64,000 nt of DNA from Epiperipatus broadwayi (taxonomy: Eukaryota; Onychophora; Udeonychophora; Euonychophora; Peripatidae): NCBI GenBank assembly GCA_028023455.1, contig JAQFVV010000322.1, forward strand, positions 1-64,000, in the 5' to 3' direction. A program made the translations under genes and the position numbers. This document shows, in pieces, positions 47,698-59,625 of the stretch; position 1 is the stretch's first letter, and every line of letters starts with the position of its first letter. The notes beneath the pieces are model-generated. The model saw only the letters and a program-made list of their open reading frames with translations. It did not search any database and had not been told where the DNA came from.

Positions 47698-48126
47698 TTA
47701 TTCCCCATTTTATTTTTAATAAAAATTTAATTAAAAATTTCTTCCCAAGATTAAAACAATATTATGTTTCCAACCCTTTAATTATTTTTGGACAGTTAAC
47801 AGTTTCATCTTCCATCTTGGATTTTACAAAATATACAATTTAATAGAAAAAAAAAATTTAAAAAGAAAAAGTTTTAAAAATGATGTATAATAAAATATTT
47901 AAAAAAATCAATATTTTGTTAGTATGTTTGCTCCTGTAATATATATATATATCTGAGCAGCACATATGTATTTTAATAAAAAAGAATTAAAATTAATAAT
48001 AGTAATGTTATTGAAAAGTTAAAATTTAATTTTTAGGCGCGCATCTCGGAAATATATACATGAAATATATATACGCACTAAAGCAGCGGGATAGGACTAG
48101 GATTTAAATATAGGTTAGTAGATAGA

Positions 48127-48214
48127 ACCATGAAGCTCAATCTTGGGATAAGATTGATTGCTTCAGTACAACCATGAAGCTCAATCTTGGGATAAGATTG
48201 ATTGCTTCAGTACA
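48127..48214. repeat. Two-copy 44-bp perfect tandem duplication
   Basis: ACCATGAAGCTCAATCTTGG... CTTCAGTACA occurs exactly at 48127-48170 and 48171-48214, at the outer edge of the repeat copy. The partner at 62035 has a single, shorter version. Confidence 0.97.
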
Positions 48215-48215
48215 T

Positions 48216-48795
48216 AAATAATGATAAAATTATATTTGTATAACTTCACTGACTTATTTTTGTATGAATATGGTGTACAATTAAAGAAGTGTTTTGATTT
48301 TGGATTGGAATTTCATCTTTTTGGGGGGATAAATTGTATAATTAAATTATACAAAAGCAACATATTAGTTTTTTTTTCCTTTTTGGATATTTTATATACT
48401 TTACAAAAATTGATCTTTCATGTCATTAGCTTTTTTTATCGTATATATTTTCAGTTTTTTTCATTTCATTTTTATACTTTAATTATTTTTAGTAGTATTT
48501 TGTTATTTTTTTACTGTCTGACTAACAAAAGCAGTAATTCGTATTGATTTTTTTATATTTGCAATCTTTAAATATTTTGTACGACCTTCATTTTGTATCT
48601 AAATTTATTTTTAATCCAGACTTTTTCAACTTTTTTGCATTTTTATCTATTTTGATACCCAAGTTTTGTACTATAGATATTTTATATTTAATTTTCTGTT
48701 TTTTTACATTTTATTATTGCATTGTTTTAATATTTCTTAGGTTTTGTTATTCATTTTCAATTTTTGTTATAAATTTTGCATTTTTTTAAACCTTC
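48216..48795. other. T-rich intronic DNA
   Basis: The two open frames here (48221-48547, 48544-48789) are Phe/Ile/Leu/Tyr-rich products of T-rich DNA, without motif or splice support. Nothing else is seen. Confidence 0.55.
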
Positions 48796-50083
48796 GGTAC
48801 TAATCGGTTCACCAGACTCAGCCATCTAGGTGGCATTGTTTCTCTGCTATAAACACAGAAATATGCAGTTTACACGGCCCACTATTTCTCTGCTTTTGCA
48901 GAGAAACTTATGGCCTATAGAACAGTACTGTTCGTATTAGCCGCTGCAGGCGTATGTGGTGTTGCACACCAATATTACGGCCCGCTAATGTGTTTTGCGA
49001 CACTATTCAAATACGCACACTTAACAGATCACTATCATATGATGTGAGGGTGGAGGGAATTTAAATGGCCATAACTGTTGTAATATGCATTCTAATTAAA
49101 GATCTTACCCCCTACCTGACGTAGTATTTGATACTAATAATTGTAAGACCGTCATCGTGCTTCCTTACAAATTTTGGAAAGTGGAAAAAATTGCAAACGG
49201 TCATGGCCAAGCACATTTTCACCAGAATTTACGCGAATAGCCACGTAAATTACAAGACAAAATTTCTGAGGTTGTACGTAGTTTTGGAAATCATAAACTT
49301 GGTTTGATCAGTGACGACAAATTATTTGTCAACCATCCACCCCCCAAAAAAAAACATTAAAATAACATCAAAACTTTTGACTTTTTCAACTTTGGTTTTT
49401 TTTTTTTTGTTTATTTTAAAAAAATACAGTGACTTTTTTTTTGGGGGGGGGGAGGCTATACAGCGACTTTTGTTTCGGCTTTATTTGTATACCACTGATA
49501 TACTAGAACTTTTCTTTTTAAAACCAATTTTTATTAACCTTTTTTTAAAAATAAAAACAAACCAAAAATAACTTTTGCCTCAGTGATGACAAATTATTTC
49601 TCCCCATCTCCCCCCAAAAAAGTTAAACTAAGATCAAAACTTTTGACTTTTTCAACTTTGTTTTTTTTTTTTGTTTTTAAAATATGACGACTATATGGCA
49701 ATTTTTGTTTTGGCTTTATTTGTATTATGCAATGTTTTTATTTTTTACCATTTTGAAAAGAAAATGTACAAATATTTGAATTAAATCTTGTATCGTAAAT
49801 TATTTATAAGAATGTCAAAATATTGATAAAAAAATCATATCAAATGTCAAAAGATGAGTAAAAAAGCTGTATCAAATGTCCCAATATTTTTAAAAAAGGC
49901 GGAGAAAATGTAAAAATATTTTCATAAAAGTTGGACAAATTGGGAAAAAATATTTTAATAAAAGTCGGAGAAAATGTAAAAATAATTGAATTAAAAATAG
50001 TCGGGCCTGAATCGATATAATTGTGTGTTTTTAGCAGAGAAACAATGCCACCAAGGGGCTGGCCTGGCATATCGATTAGTACC
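48796..50083. mobile_element. 1.29-kb DNA transposon with 62-bp inverted ends, non-autonomous
   Basis: The left end begins GGTACTAATCGGTTCACCAG, and the right end, reversed, GGTACTAATCGATATGCCAG; both continue GGTGGCATTGTTTCTCTGCT. The inverted ends are about 62 bp. Inside the left end a second hairpin reads TTTCTCTGC-TTTTGCAGAGAAA. The interior has a ~270-bp near-tandem repeat (around 49312 and 49585, both with CAAATTATTT and AAAACTTTTGACTTTTTCAA) and short AAAATGTAAAAATATTTT units near 49840-49990. There is no transposase frame. Flanks AAACCTTC and AAATTTCC could be a worn 8-bp target duplication; superfamily not assigned. Confidence 0.78.
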
Positions 50084-50295
50084 AAATTTCCATTTTGTTT
50101 TTTAAATTTTTTTATATTTTTTTTATTTAATTTTGCACAATCTTGATCAAAAAGTAATTTTAATAATCAGATATTGTATTGATAATTATTATTATTTTTT
50201 TATATAATGATTAATAATAATTATTAAACTAATTTTAAGGATAATATTAATCATTATATAATGGTAATACTGAAGAGTATATATAATTTTTTTAG

Positions 50296-50435
50296 ATTCA
50301 AAAAATAATAGAGAAGGCTGTTGGATTTTAAAACCTAATATGAAGAATCATTATGAAGAACTTGTTCAAAAGTTAGTTTTGCCTGAAGATTATTGTAAAT
50401 ACATGTGCATGGAGGCTGGTCTATTCAATCTTACT
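50296..50435 (+). CDS. Internal exon of the unidentified plus-strand gene
   Basis: Acceptor TATATAATTTTTTTAG, donor TTACT/GTAAGTTG. Two bases complete the Asp codon begun at 36345, then 46 codons: SKNNREGCWILKPNMKNHYE, ELVQKLVLPEDYCKYMCMEA, GLFNLT. It leaves in phase 0, matching the next exon at 61824. Cys, Trp and Met content and both splice sites support a real exon. It lies 212 bp after the end of a transposon, showing how closely insertions have packed the intron. Confidence 0.78.
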
Positions 50436-51819
50436 GTAAGTTGATTTGTTTCATTTTTTGTCCATGCTATTAATGTTAATCAGATTTCATCTTTAGTGAT
50501 GATGGTTATTTTTTATTATTCTATTTATTTAATCTAATATATCTTTATTTTATAATTAGTATATCAATGATGCATATATCTATATACATAAATCTTTCAA
50601 ATCAATAGAGGAAAGTATAAAACTTATATCAATAACATTGATAACTAAAATAAGAATATTTTTAAGTGTAATATTATTTACATATCTTACATGTATCATT
50701 ATTTACATATATGTACATTGGGGAAAAAGTAATAAACACTTTTTAACAAAATTTGCAAAATTTCTTTTAATTGTATTTATTTTAATCTTATTTTTAAAAA
50801 TAAATATCAGGTCAAGAAATATTTTGGAAAAATTATTGAACTATAATTCTATTTCATATTAGTTTAATAATAAATGTTTTGTTACTTGGCTGATCATATG
50901 AAGTTCGAGCTCCATAAATGATGGAGGTGAATTCTGATTGAACTTGAGTTCTAGAATTCACTACTTTTCCATTGCAAGACAGAGAAATAAAATACTTAGT
51001 ATTTAAGAAGATTTTTTTTTTTCATTTTTCAATATGTTTAATATAGAGATGATAATAATAAATAATGTTTTGCATCTGTATTGATTTATAGCTAAATTGC
51101 AAAAGATAAAAAGATAGACGTAGAAGAAAGAGATGGAATGCCATTTAGTCTGTAAAAGCAAAAAAAACCTCATAAACAGTTTATATGAAAATTTATTAGT
51201 AATCATTCCAATTTTTTTTCATCCATATTTATGTCACAGAAAATAATATCATGAAATTGTGGACTTCATGAGAGCAAAACATAAAGAAGACTTTATGAGC
51301 TCAATGCTTTTATGGTCTCTGTGAAGGCCAAATAGAACTCTGAAAAATGGGTAAAAGTGGAGAGATAATAAAAACATTCCTAAATATTGAAGTCTAACAC
51401 AGACTACTCCCTAAAAATGATATTAAATGAACTGTTGATGTTTTTGTTTTATTCATTATTATAAAAGTTTATGGGTTTTAAGATGGCAAACCTTCACATC
51501 AGAGAATTGTAAGTGGCTGGTAATCATTTTAGTTGAAATCTTGTTTTATTCATATGTGCCCTGAGTGATTGCAAATAAACTAGAAAAAGATCAGTAAATA
51601 ACAAATGGAAACAGTAAATATCACATCTCTGCATTATAAAATTGAGGAATTTCAAAATGAAATCAAAGTCTTGAAAAAGCAACATTTTTTAGATGCTAAT
51701 GTAATAAATATCAGGATTTTTAATAAAGATTATTGGGTTCTTTTTTTTTTTTTGTTACAGCATATATAGAATATAGCCAAAAAAAATTTTTCAGAATTTT
51801 AAAATTTTCTTCAAAGACC
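50436..51819. other. AT-rich intron sequence
   Basis: Start of the 11.39-kb second intron. The open frame at 50638-50862 is Ile/Leu/Tyr-rich with no motif. No repeat partner or element was recognised. Confidence 0.5.
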
Positions 51820-52075
51820 ACTCATAAGTGGGTGTGACATTTCCAATCCAAAAAGAAAAAGTTTATAAAGACAATGCAAAATAATAATACAAATACACTA
51901 ATGAGTTTTGTGATGACAATATGAGCCAATCATTATCAGCAATAGTAACCACTCACAAATAAGCATGGCCATTTCAACAAAAAGAGAAATATATAAAAAA
52001 ATAAAGCAAAATAATAATAATAATAATAATACATTAGAGAGGAGTTTTGTGATTACTATATAGCCAATCTGTCAG
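51820..52075. repeat. Imperfect ~130-bp tandem duplication
   Basis: Two neighbouring segments (about 51820-51945 and 51948-52075) share CACTCA-AA, CATTTC-A, AAAAGAAAAA, GCAAAATAATAATA, ACATTAG-GAGTTTTGTGAT and ATAGCCAATC in the same order. The second carries an expanded AAT microsatellite. Confidence 0.75.
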
Positions 52076-52149
52076 CCACAAACACATTCATGTATAGAAC
52101 ACGCTGATTCATCTGTTTATTTGATATTTACTGATATTGTCTTTTAACT

Positions 52150-54600
52150 TTTTTTTTTGCAGAAATTTTTTTTTTCTAAATTACTTCAACATTATGTCTA
52201 TTGATAGTTCTCCATACATTCTATTCTCTATAATACCTTTCTAATGAAAATAATTAACTTTGCATTTCTTTAAATTTTCTTATGAGATAATCCTTACAAC
52301 ATAAAGAAGGTTTTCCTTTCTCAGGAAAACCATTTTCATGATCATTAAAATATCATGAGTTGTATTGTTTGTTTCACATATCTAATCCGACAAAAATGTG
52401 TGAATTTTACTACAATATACTATATTATCACATCTTGCAAATTGAAAAATAATGGTTTATAATTTTTTGATTTTATCATTGTATTTTTGAAATTTTATGG
52501 AGCATCTTTAAATAAAACTTTTTTTATACTTTAATGTTATACTGGTAGATTGTCCAAGTTTGACTTCCATATAATAAATTAAATAAAGTAACACAATTCT
52601 ATATACAGTTAATTGTGTTGTGATAGTTATTTCACTGTAATAAAATACTCTATCTTTAATTTTATTAAAAGCAGCAGAAGCACATTAGATCTGAGGTGCA
52701 TTTCAACATCTAAGTCCATATTTTGACTTAAAAAGCTTCCAAGACATTTAAATTTATTTACATTCTTAATCTGATAATCACTCAAGCTGAAAGTGGTTGA
52801 AGATTTTGTTCCTTAACTGGTTGATAAAGAACTTCAATATTTTGAACATTAATTACTAAAACAAAATATTTATGTATTGCATTTGAAACATTAAGTACAT
52901 TCTATAAATTGCCTTTTGAACTGACAAAAATAGCAACAGTTATTAATAAGCACATTTAGAACCAAAAAATAATGTTCTTAGTTTTGCTTTTAATTTGTTC
53001 ACAATAAAAATTCCATCATCAAACCTGTATTTCAACTTGATCCATGATTCATTAACCTGCTTTAAAAACAGTTTCAAAGACCATAGTCATAAAAATTGAG
53101 AACAATGTTAAAAGTTAATAAATTAGTCTGAAAAGATATTGGATGAGTAGGCACTATATAGGGATTTTATGCACAGGCCTTCTGGCATCTATTGATTACT
53201 GTGGCTTGCACTGAGTGGGAATACATATAGAGAGTTTTGCCTGTTTAATAACAATGTTAAAACAAATAAACATCTCTATTTAACACCAGTTTTCATTTCA
53301 AATGTTTTAGATTTTTCATTTATAGTAATAATACTTCCTCTCATTCCATTATATAGAAACAATATAATCTGAATAAATGTTGATGGGCAACCAACAAATT
53401 TTAAACAGAGCCATAGATCCATTTAATTAATTTAATCAAATCAATAAAAGCAATATATAAATCAATCTTTAATTCCTGATACTTTTCTTGCATTTGTCTG
53501 GCAACAAAATGACATTATGCTATTTCTTGATTCTCTTAAAACTGTATTGAGTCTCTGATAACCATTGGTTTTAGATTAGAAGAAATCTATTCAACACAAT
53601 CCTTAAAAATATCTTTGCTATAATAAATGATAATAATATTCCATAATAATTATTGTTCGCCTATCTATTCCCTTTATTTTTTAAAACTGAAACAATAGAA
53701 GAATCTTTCAAATCAAGCAGTAAATATTTATGAGAATACATATTGCTGAAAACTTGCAATATTTTTAAAATTAAAAATATAACATTCCTATTTTTTTAAA
53801 TTTCTCCAAGTATCTCATTAGGATATGCAGCTTCTCCATTTTTAGAATTACAAAACGTTTTGATTTACTAAACTGGATATCTTTATCAAATAAATATAAA
53901 TAAGTAGATAAAGTGAATGTATCATTAATAGTCATCATTACAATTCTTGTATCATTATTCAGAAGTCACTCAAAATACTTCTGTCTATTCTAAATCTCAT
54001 CATATAAGAAAATGTCATTCATGATTTTAATAGAATTATGAGACCAACTTTGATTTAAGGTGATTAAGATTAACAAAAATCCACTAATCATTTTTAAGTT
54101 ATCTATCAGTTATTGAATTTCCTTTAAATGTTATATTTATTATGAAGCTCCATTTTTTTTATTATTATTTTGCTATATAAAAAATGCTGCATATTTCATT
54201 TTAATCAAATCATTAATAATATTTTTTTTTTTTCCAGAAAATTAGTTTTTTTTTCTTCTTTTTAATGAACTCAAGTTCATAATATACTTTGAAAGAGAAT
54301 TCCATACCTATACATGACAGTTCTGAAAATCAAAAGTAATAATTTTAGTGTTTAATAGCTGCTGAAATTTAGCATGAATACTAGATACTTGTAAAGAGCA
54401 AACATCAATTTTTTTGTGAATATGATTAGAATAGAACGATTTTTTAATGCAACTATCATTTAAACTTCAATTATACTAATCTCTGATCAATTCAACAATC
54501 TGCCTTATAAATTCTTGTGCAACATAATCTTCTTGTATTCCAACTCTTTAATGTAATCTATTAAATCCCATCATTTTGGCTATGGATGTAATCCATATTT
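52150..54600 (-). pseudogene. Decayed LINE reverse transcriptase, copy B
   Basis: Minus-strand translation gives, from right to left: CNSKNGEAAYPNEILGEI (near 53860-53800), the family motif KNGKAPGPDGIPAEI; IAIFVSSKGNL*NVLNVSNA (near 52965-52900), just past the lost YADD; INVQNIEVLYQPVK; VNKFKCLGSFLSQNMDLDVE; and LYGSQTWTIYQ (near 52575-52545), the LYGSETWT motif. These are the hallmarks of a widespread endonuclease-type non-LTR element. Frames are interrupted throughout. Homologous to copy A at 21950-23400. The boundary on the right (to ~54600) is a guess based on endonuclease-like composition. Confidence 0.8.
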
Positions 54601-54921
54601 GTGATAATTAATATGTGCAATAATTCATGAACAATACACTGAGTTCATCACACCAATATTGTTATTTCCAACAACTTTTGGCTAAAGTCTATTATTTATA
54701 TCAACATGTATTAAAGTAATTGTGCAATCAAATTTATACTTATACATTGAGGAATTCCAAGAATAGAAAATATTAAATAGAAAATCCAACACCATACATT
54801 CTCTTATTACTATTTGATATTCTCTTTTATAAAAACTTGTAATTAACTTTTTTTTCTATTAAACTTTTTCCTCTGGAAGGTAAGTTCCACTAAGAAGAGC
54901 ATCATCAATCTTATGTCTTGA

Positions 54922-55100
54922 CGATGTGATGTGGTGTATAGTGGCTTCTCCATAAAAGAAGTCAAGAAAATCTAAGCAATTATGCCCAAATAAACCTGTT
55001 ACCCACTTATTTTTCCATTCACCTCTTGAAAAGTTTGTATCAAGTAAAGTTTGCATATTCCAAGTATATATATTTAGACAAAAAATAGATTTATAATACA
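54922..55100 (-). repeat. Non-LTR 3' end (minus) and short upstream repeat
   Basis: Reversed, 54922-55011 reads GTGGGTAACAGGTTTATTTG, then CATAATTGCTTAGATTTTCT, TGACTTCTTTTATGGAGAAG and a CACATCACATCG tail. This is a diverged copy of the 3' end at 4745-4854. 55032-55097 is the uninterrupted form of a segment that recurs, split by a transposon, at 56034-57311. The open frame at 54859-55101 is an accident of this repeat. Confidence 0.75.
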
Positions 55101-56033
55101 ATGGAATTGTTAACTATGCTATATTTTGTTCCAAGCCCCCTCAAATTTAAATGTATATAGCTAGAATAGTGCACATTTTGTTGATAGACATTGATTAGAA
55201 TAGAATATGTATTGTTTATTGAACTACAAGTGTACACTACTTTTCAACAAGCACATATATGCAACACAGATGCTTTTTTATATTTATAATTTGTATTTAA
55301 AAATTAAGATTATAATGTGAACAAAATGTTAAAAAATAATAATATACAATTATTAATAATAAATTGAAATTACACATTTACATATATTTTACTGAGTATG
55401 TGTTATCTCATGCATTCACTGAAACAATAAGAATAAGAAGAAAAAAAAAACAAATAATTATTGTATTTTTATTATTAAAGTAAATAGTTGAATATCTAAC
55501 TTCCATTGCTATTAAATATGCTCTGGTTATTTTTTTTTTTTTCAATAACTTTTCTCTTATAGAAACATAATAATAGTCCTGTTATCAAGAAATTAGGATC
55601 TCTAATTGATTTGATTTTAAAATAGTATTTTTAATATGTTCTAAAATTTTGTAAAACTTTTAGCATTACATTCAGAAAATATTTTATTATGCAAAATACT
55701 GTACATCAAATTTAGAAAGGAAGATAAATGAAAAATAAAATGTATGTGCTTTCAATATAAACCAAAGACTTTGGTAATATATATAATTATGTGTGGTATT
55801 CTGAGAAGGAAAAATGGCTACTCATGATATACTATAAAATTTGTGTATAAATTTTATCTTTTTTAAAAATCATGATTGCATATGGTGCTTTTAGAAGAAA
55901 AAATAGCTGCATTTGCAAATTTTAAGGATTTTTTTTTTTGTTTGTTTGTTTATATATTTTTTGATTAGCATATAATTGGAGTCATGTAGTTATATATAGC
56001 ATAATTCGCGGCTCCACTGTACTTAGTTTTAAT
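55101..56033. other. AT-rich intron sequence
   Basis: No element, exon or repeat partner recognised. Confidence 0.5.
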
Positions 56034-56071
56034 GAAAGTTTTGATCAAATAAAGTTTGCATATTCCAAGTA

Positions 56072-57279
56072 CACCTGGGTCTCTTTTTATGCGGACTTAT
56101 TTAACACGATTTTGAAGTTACGCGATTCGTGTTTCACCAGAAGTCTACCTCCGATAATGCGCTATTTCTTTAAATAATAAATTTCGCGCACTTACGTTAT
56201 ATTGAAAGTAATAGCACATTATTGGAATTCTACTTTCATCTTAGTAATTTCAATATTTTCAATGCTTTATAATAGTAAGATTTTATGCAATAATGAAATT
56301 AAAATCATGATTTCCACATTTTATGTACACACACATTAAATTTTACAAGATTATAATGTAAATTTGTTCAAACATTGTGTGTGTTAATTTTGCATTTTAA
56401 ATCACATTCTGTTTTTGCTTTTTAAAAAAGAACGTAATCAATTATTAATTATTTAGTATCCACAAGTTTATTTTTAAAAGGTCCGTAATAGCAGTGGGCA
56501 CAATTAAATTTGACAATTAAAAATTAAAATCTGATTTTTAATTGTAATTAACAATTTAAAAATTACTTACGGCGACTTGAAATAATGTGATGTGAAATTT
56601 GATTTTTAAACGGAATTGAAAATTAAAGACCAAAATAAGAATTTAATTTTTAGTTGTTAGTTTTAATTAAATTTTCCCCAGCAGTGGTGAATAAATGTCT
56701 TTTTATTATCATAAGTCTAAGTTCATAATCAATTATTAAAATCATCGTCGTCATCAACAGAAAACCATTAACACAACATGAGAGTGAACTTGGCGCTAGT
56801 TGTATTTCCTCTTGTGAGAATAATTGCTGAGATATTCTTGACTTCGTTTAAGGAGAAGCCAAATACATCACTTCACATGAGAATCTGATTTTTTACTAGT
56901 TTGCAAACGAACGTGTTTTTGGGCAAATAGCGATAATAATTAAAATGTGTATAAAAAATGTAAATTACTGTACTGTAAATTATGCATAAAAATATATTAT
57001 TTTGAATAAAATTAAATATTATAGTTAAAAAAAGTTTGTCTTGTATCAATTTTTTTCAAATTTGAAATTTTTTATTAGTCATATTTTATTTCCTTATTTT
57101 TTTTTTGGCGCGAATTTTAAAGTAATTTTATGTTGGTGCTTTGCTTTTATGCGAATTTTGAAAAATCACAGACCGCATCCTCCCCCCCTTTTCAATGTAA
57201 GTTACGTCTATTTTTGCGCGATTTCGTTTGCGCGTGTTTTCTGAGAAACCTATCTATTGCGTAAAACGAGACCCAGGTG
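56072..57279. mobile_element. TA-target TIR transposon (MITE), copy 1, filled site
   Basis: 1208 bp between two TA dinucleotides (56070-56071, 57280-57281). Ends are CACCTGGGTCTCTTTTTATG and, reversed, CACCTGGGTCTCGTTTTACG. The TA target and inverted ends place it in the Tc1/mariner-pogo group in a broad sense. It has no transposase frame. Compared with copy 2 it carries extra sequence in the middle, including a 56-bp retro-insertion (56822-56877). The flanking DNA occurs without the element at 55032-55097. Confidence 0.92.
56822..56877 (+). repeat. 56-bp truncated non-LTR insertion with target duplication
   Basis: Starts AATTGCTGAGATATTCTTGA and ends in CATCACTTCACA; identical to 4795-4834 over about 40 bp. 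TGAGAAT flanks it on both sides (56815-56821 and 56878-56884), a 7-bp target duplication. It is nested inside the MITE and therefore younger. Confidence 0.82.
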
Positions 57280-57311
57280 TACATATATTTAGACAAAAAA
57301 TAGATTTATAA

Positions 57312-57678
57312 TATTTTTAGTACTATGACTGCTTTCTGCTTTACAATTACTGCCGACAATGTTGCTATTTTTATTGATTTAATGAATAATCTGCTAGGCA
57401 CAACAACTTAATCAGATTGTTTGACACAGATCCTTTTTAAATCACGTTTTTTAGGTTACTTCCACTTTCATGATAGGTAGAAAGGTCCCTAAATAAGGCT
57501 ATTTAAACATTCAGTCTTTACCAAGCTGAAACTTAAAATTGAGTTCCAAGCTGACTCATCAGTGATGAAAAGCAATAATCTATGTGAAACACTATTATTC
57601 TGATACTCTTGGTTCCCTGGCCTTTTGGATTAATGATTTTAAGCATTTATTTTTTTATAGCGCTATGCCTACAATTGT
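57312..57678. other. AT-rich intron sequence
   Basis: Nothing recognisable. Confidence 0.45.
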
Positions 57679-57868
57679 ATTACATTCAAATATTAGCCTT
57701 TCAAGCTAATTGTGCACGTGCTTTTTGCGAGTGTTAATAATAAATGAATACTTTCCTTTCCAATACAAGATATAGTATTTATGCAGGAATAAAATGAATC
57801 CACTTATTCCTGCAACTCGCAAAAAGCACCTGCACAGTTAGCTTGAATGGCTGATATTTGAATGTAAT
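57679..57868. repeat. Fold-back repeat with nested inner hairpin
   Basis: Arms 57679-57732 and 57815-57868 match: ATTACATTCAAATAT-AGCC, then TCAAGCTAA-TGTGCA-GTGCTTTTTGCGAG. Inside the right half of the loop TGCAGGAATAA ... TTATTCCTGCA forms a second hairpin (57782-57814). Likely a MITE or folded element; no coding capacity. Confidence 0.85.
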
Positions 57869-58356
57869 TAATGATTTTACCAAATTAAATGAACATTTAA
57901 TAACAGATTGACAATTCATCTCATGCTTTTATTATTAATTTCCATATTTTTAAAACTATTATCACATTTTGCATATTAAATTTATTTTTAATAACAGTAT
58001 AATATATTTAAAATTATATGTTTATTTTTATATGAATGTAATATCTTTACACAATAATAATCAACAATTAAACATTAGCCAATTAGTTTTCTCCTTTGTG
58101 CATATTAAATAGGAACAATATTGCATCTATCAATTTTAATATTCTTTTTTTTTTTTACAACTTCACTTTCTTGTTCAAAATGAAGACTACCTTATTATTT
58201 AACAATTCCCCCTGCTCCTTTCTCTACTTATTTTTTTGTAATTTTTTATAAGATTAGCAATTAAAGTTAATATGTTAAATTGTTTTTAATAAAATTGCAG
58301 TTATTTTTTTTTATTATCAAAAAAAGTTTTAATTCCTGCTTAATTAAATATAAGTA
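57869..58356. other. AT-rich intron sequence
   Basis: No feature; TA at 58355-58356 is the target dinucleotide of the next element. Confidence 0.45.
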
Positions 58357-59232
58357 CACCTGGGTCTCTTTTTACATGGACTTATTTAACACGATTTTGA
58401 AGTTATACGATTCGTGTTTCACCAGAAGTCGATTTCCGATAATGCGCTATTACTTTAAATAATAAATTTTGCGCACTTACATTATATTGAAAGTAATAGC
58501 ACATTATTGGAATTCGACTTTCATCTTAGTAATTTCAATATTTTCAGTGCTTTATAATAGTAAGATTTTATGCAATAATGAAATTAAAATCATGATTTCC
58601 ACATTTTATGTATACACACATTAAATATTACAAGATTATAATGTAAATTTGTTCAAACATTGTGCGTGTTAATTTTGCACTTTAAATCACATTCTGTTTT
58701 TGCTTTTTAAAAAAGAACGTAATCAATTATTATTTTCTTATTAATGACACTAATCACTAACGTGCTCTTAAACTCCAACGAGAGCTAAATGGTTGTATGT
58801 CTGGATATCGCAAGCTTCGTAAACAATTAATAAAATCATTGTCTCAAAGATTAATTACTAATTACATTGTCACCAGAAAATCATAATAATTAAAACGTGT
58901 ATAAAAAAATGTAAATTACTGTACTGTAAATTATGCATAAAAATATATTATTTTGAATAAAATTAAATATTATAGTAAAAAAAAGTTTGTCTTGTATCAA
59001 TTTTTTTCAGATTTGAAATTTTTTATTACCTCATATTTTATTTCGTTATTTGTTTTTTTTTTGCGTGAATTTTAAAGTAATTTTACGTTGGTGCTTTGCT
59101 TTTACGCGAATTTTGAAAAATCACAGACCACATCCCCCCTTTTTTCAATGTAAGTTACGTCTATTTTTGTGTGATTTTGTTTGCGCGTGTTTTCTGAGGA
59201 ATCTATCTATCGCGTAAAACGAGACCCAGGTG
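58357..59232. mobile_element. TA-target TIR transposon (MITE), copy 2
   Basis: 876 bp, flanked by TA (58355-58356 and 59233-59234). Ends and both outer thirds match copy 1 closely, including TTTAACACGATTTTGAAGTT and TTTGCGCGTGTTTTCTGAG. The middle third differs (a segment around 58740-58870 has only partial similarity). No transposase frame. Confidence 0.92.
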
Positions 59233-59625
59233 TATAGTTTAAGATAGAAATTATGCAGTAATTATTAAAGTTAACAATTTATTAAACATTATTGTATCAG
59301 TATAACAATAATAAAAACATTCATACAGTAAAAAAAAAAAAAATAAACATAGTACAGTAGCATATATATAAAACCAAACAAATGTGTGTTAAAGATACTA
59401 ATGTAAAAATTTAAATCTGTTAGAATAAACCATACACACATAAATTGCAAATTATAACTCAGAAAAACAAAATATGATATAGATAAATATCAACAAATTA
59501 TTATTTCTCCGAACGTTTTCGAAGGCTTACCCTTCATTATCAAGGACTACAAAATTCTTATAAACTCCAGCAATATACTGATATGCAAATATACAAAATG
59601 AATCAGGTGAATATGCAAATAATGT

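Larger units (their letters stand above)
47140..48215 (+). repeat. Unnamed repeat family, copy 1
   Basis: Collinear with the reverse complement of 62035-63030. Shared landmarks: ATTACCTTGC, AAAATCAGCCCATT-TATA, GAGGAATGCT, AAATCTATTTCC hairpin, TTATTTTTGGACA, CATCTTGGATTTT and ACCATGAAGCTCAA. No open frame is conserved between copies. A TATA-like CATTTTATACTCC/CATTATATAAAGC lies at the same place in both, so an LTR is possible, but no CA/TG end or primer site could be fixed. Confidence 0.7.

Noticed and set aside
48221-48789. Two long plus-strand open frames
   Set aside because: Phe/Leu/Ile/Tyr content from T-rich DNA only; no support.
54859-55101. 80-codon minus-strand open frame
   Set aside because: Runs across a non-LTR 3' UTR and a short repeat; not coding.
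56490-56690. hAT-like MITE inside copy 1 of the TA-target transposon (CAGTGGGCACAATTAAA ... TTAATTAAATTTTCCCCAGC)
   Set aside because: Ends match only partly and no 8-bp target duplication could be found; left as unexplained extra sequence.
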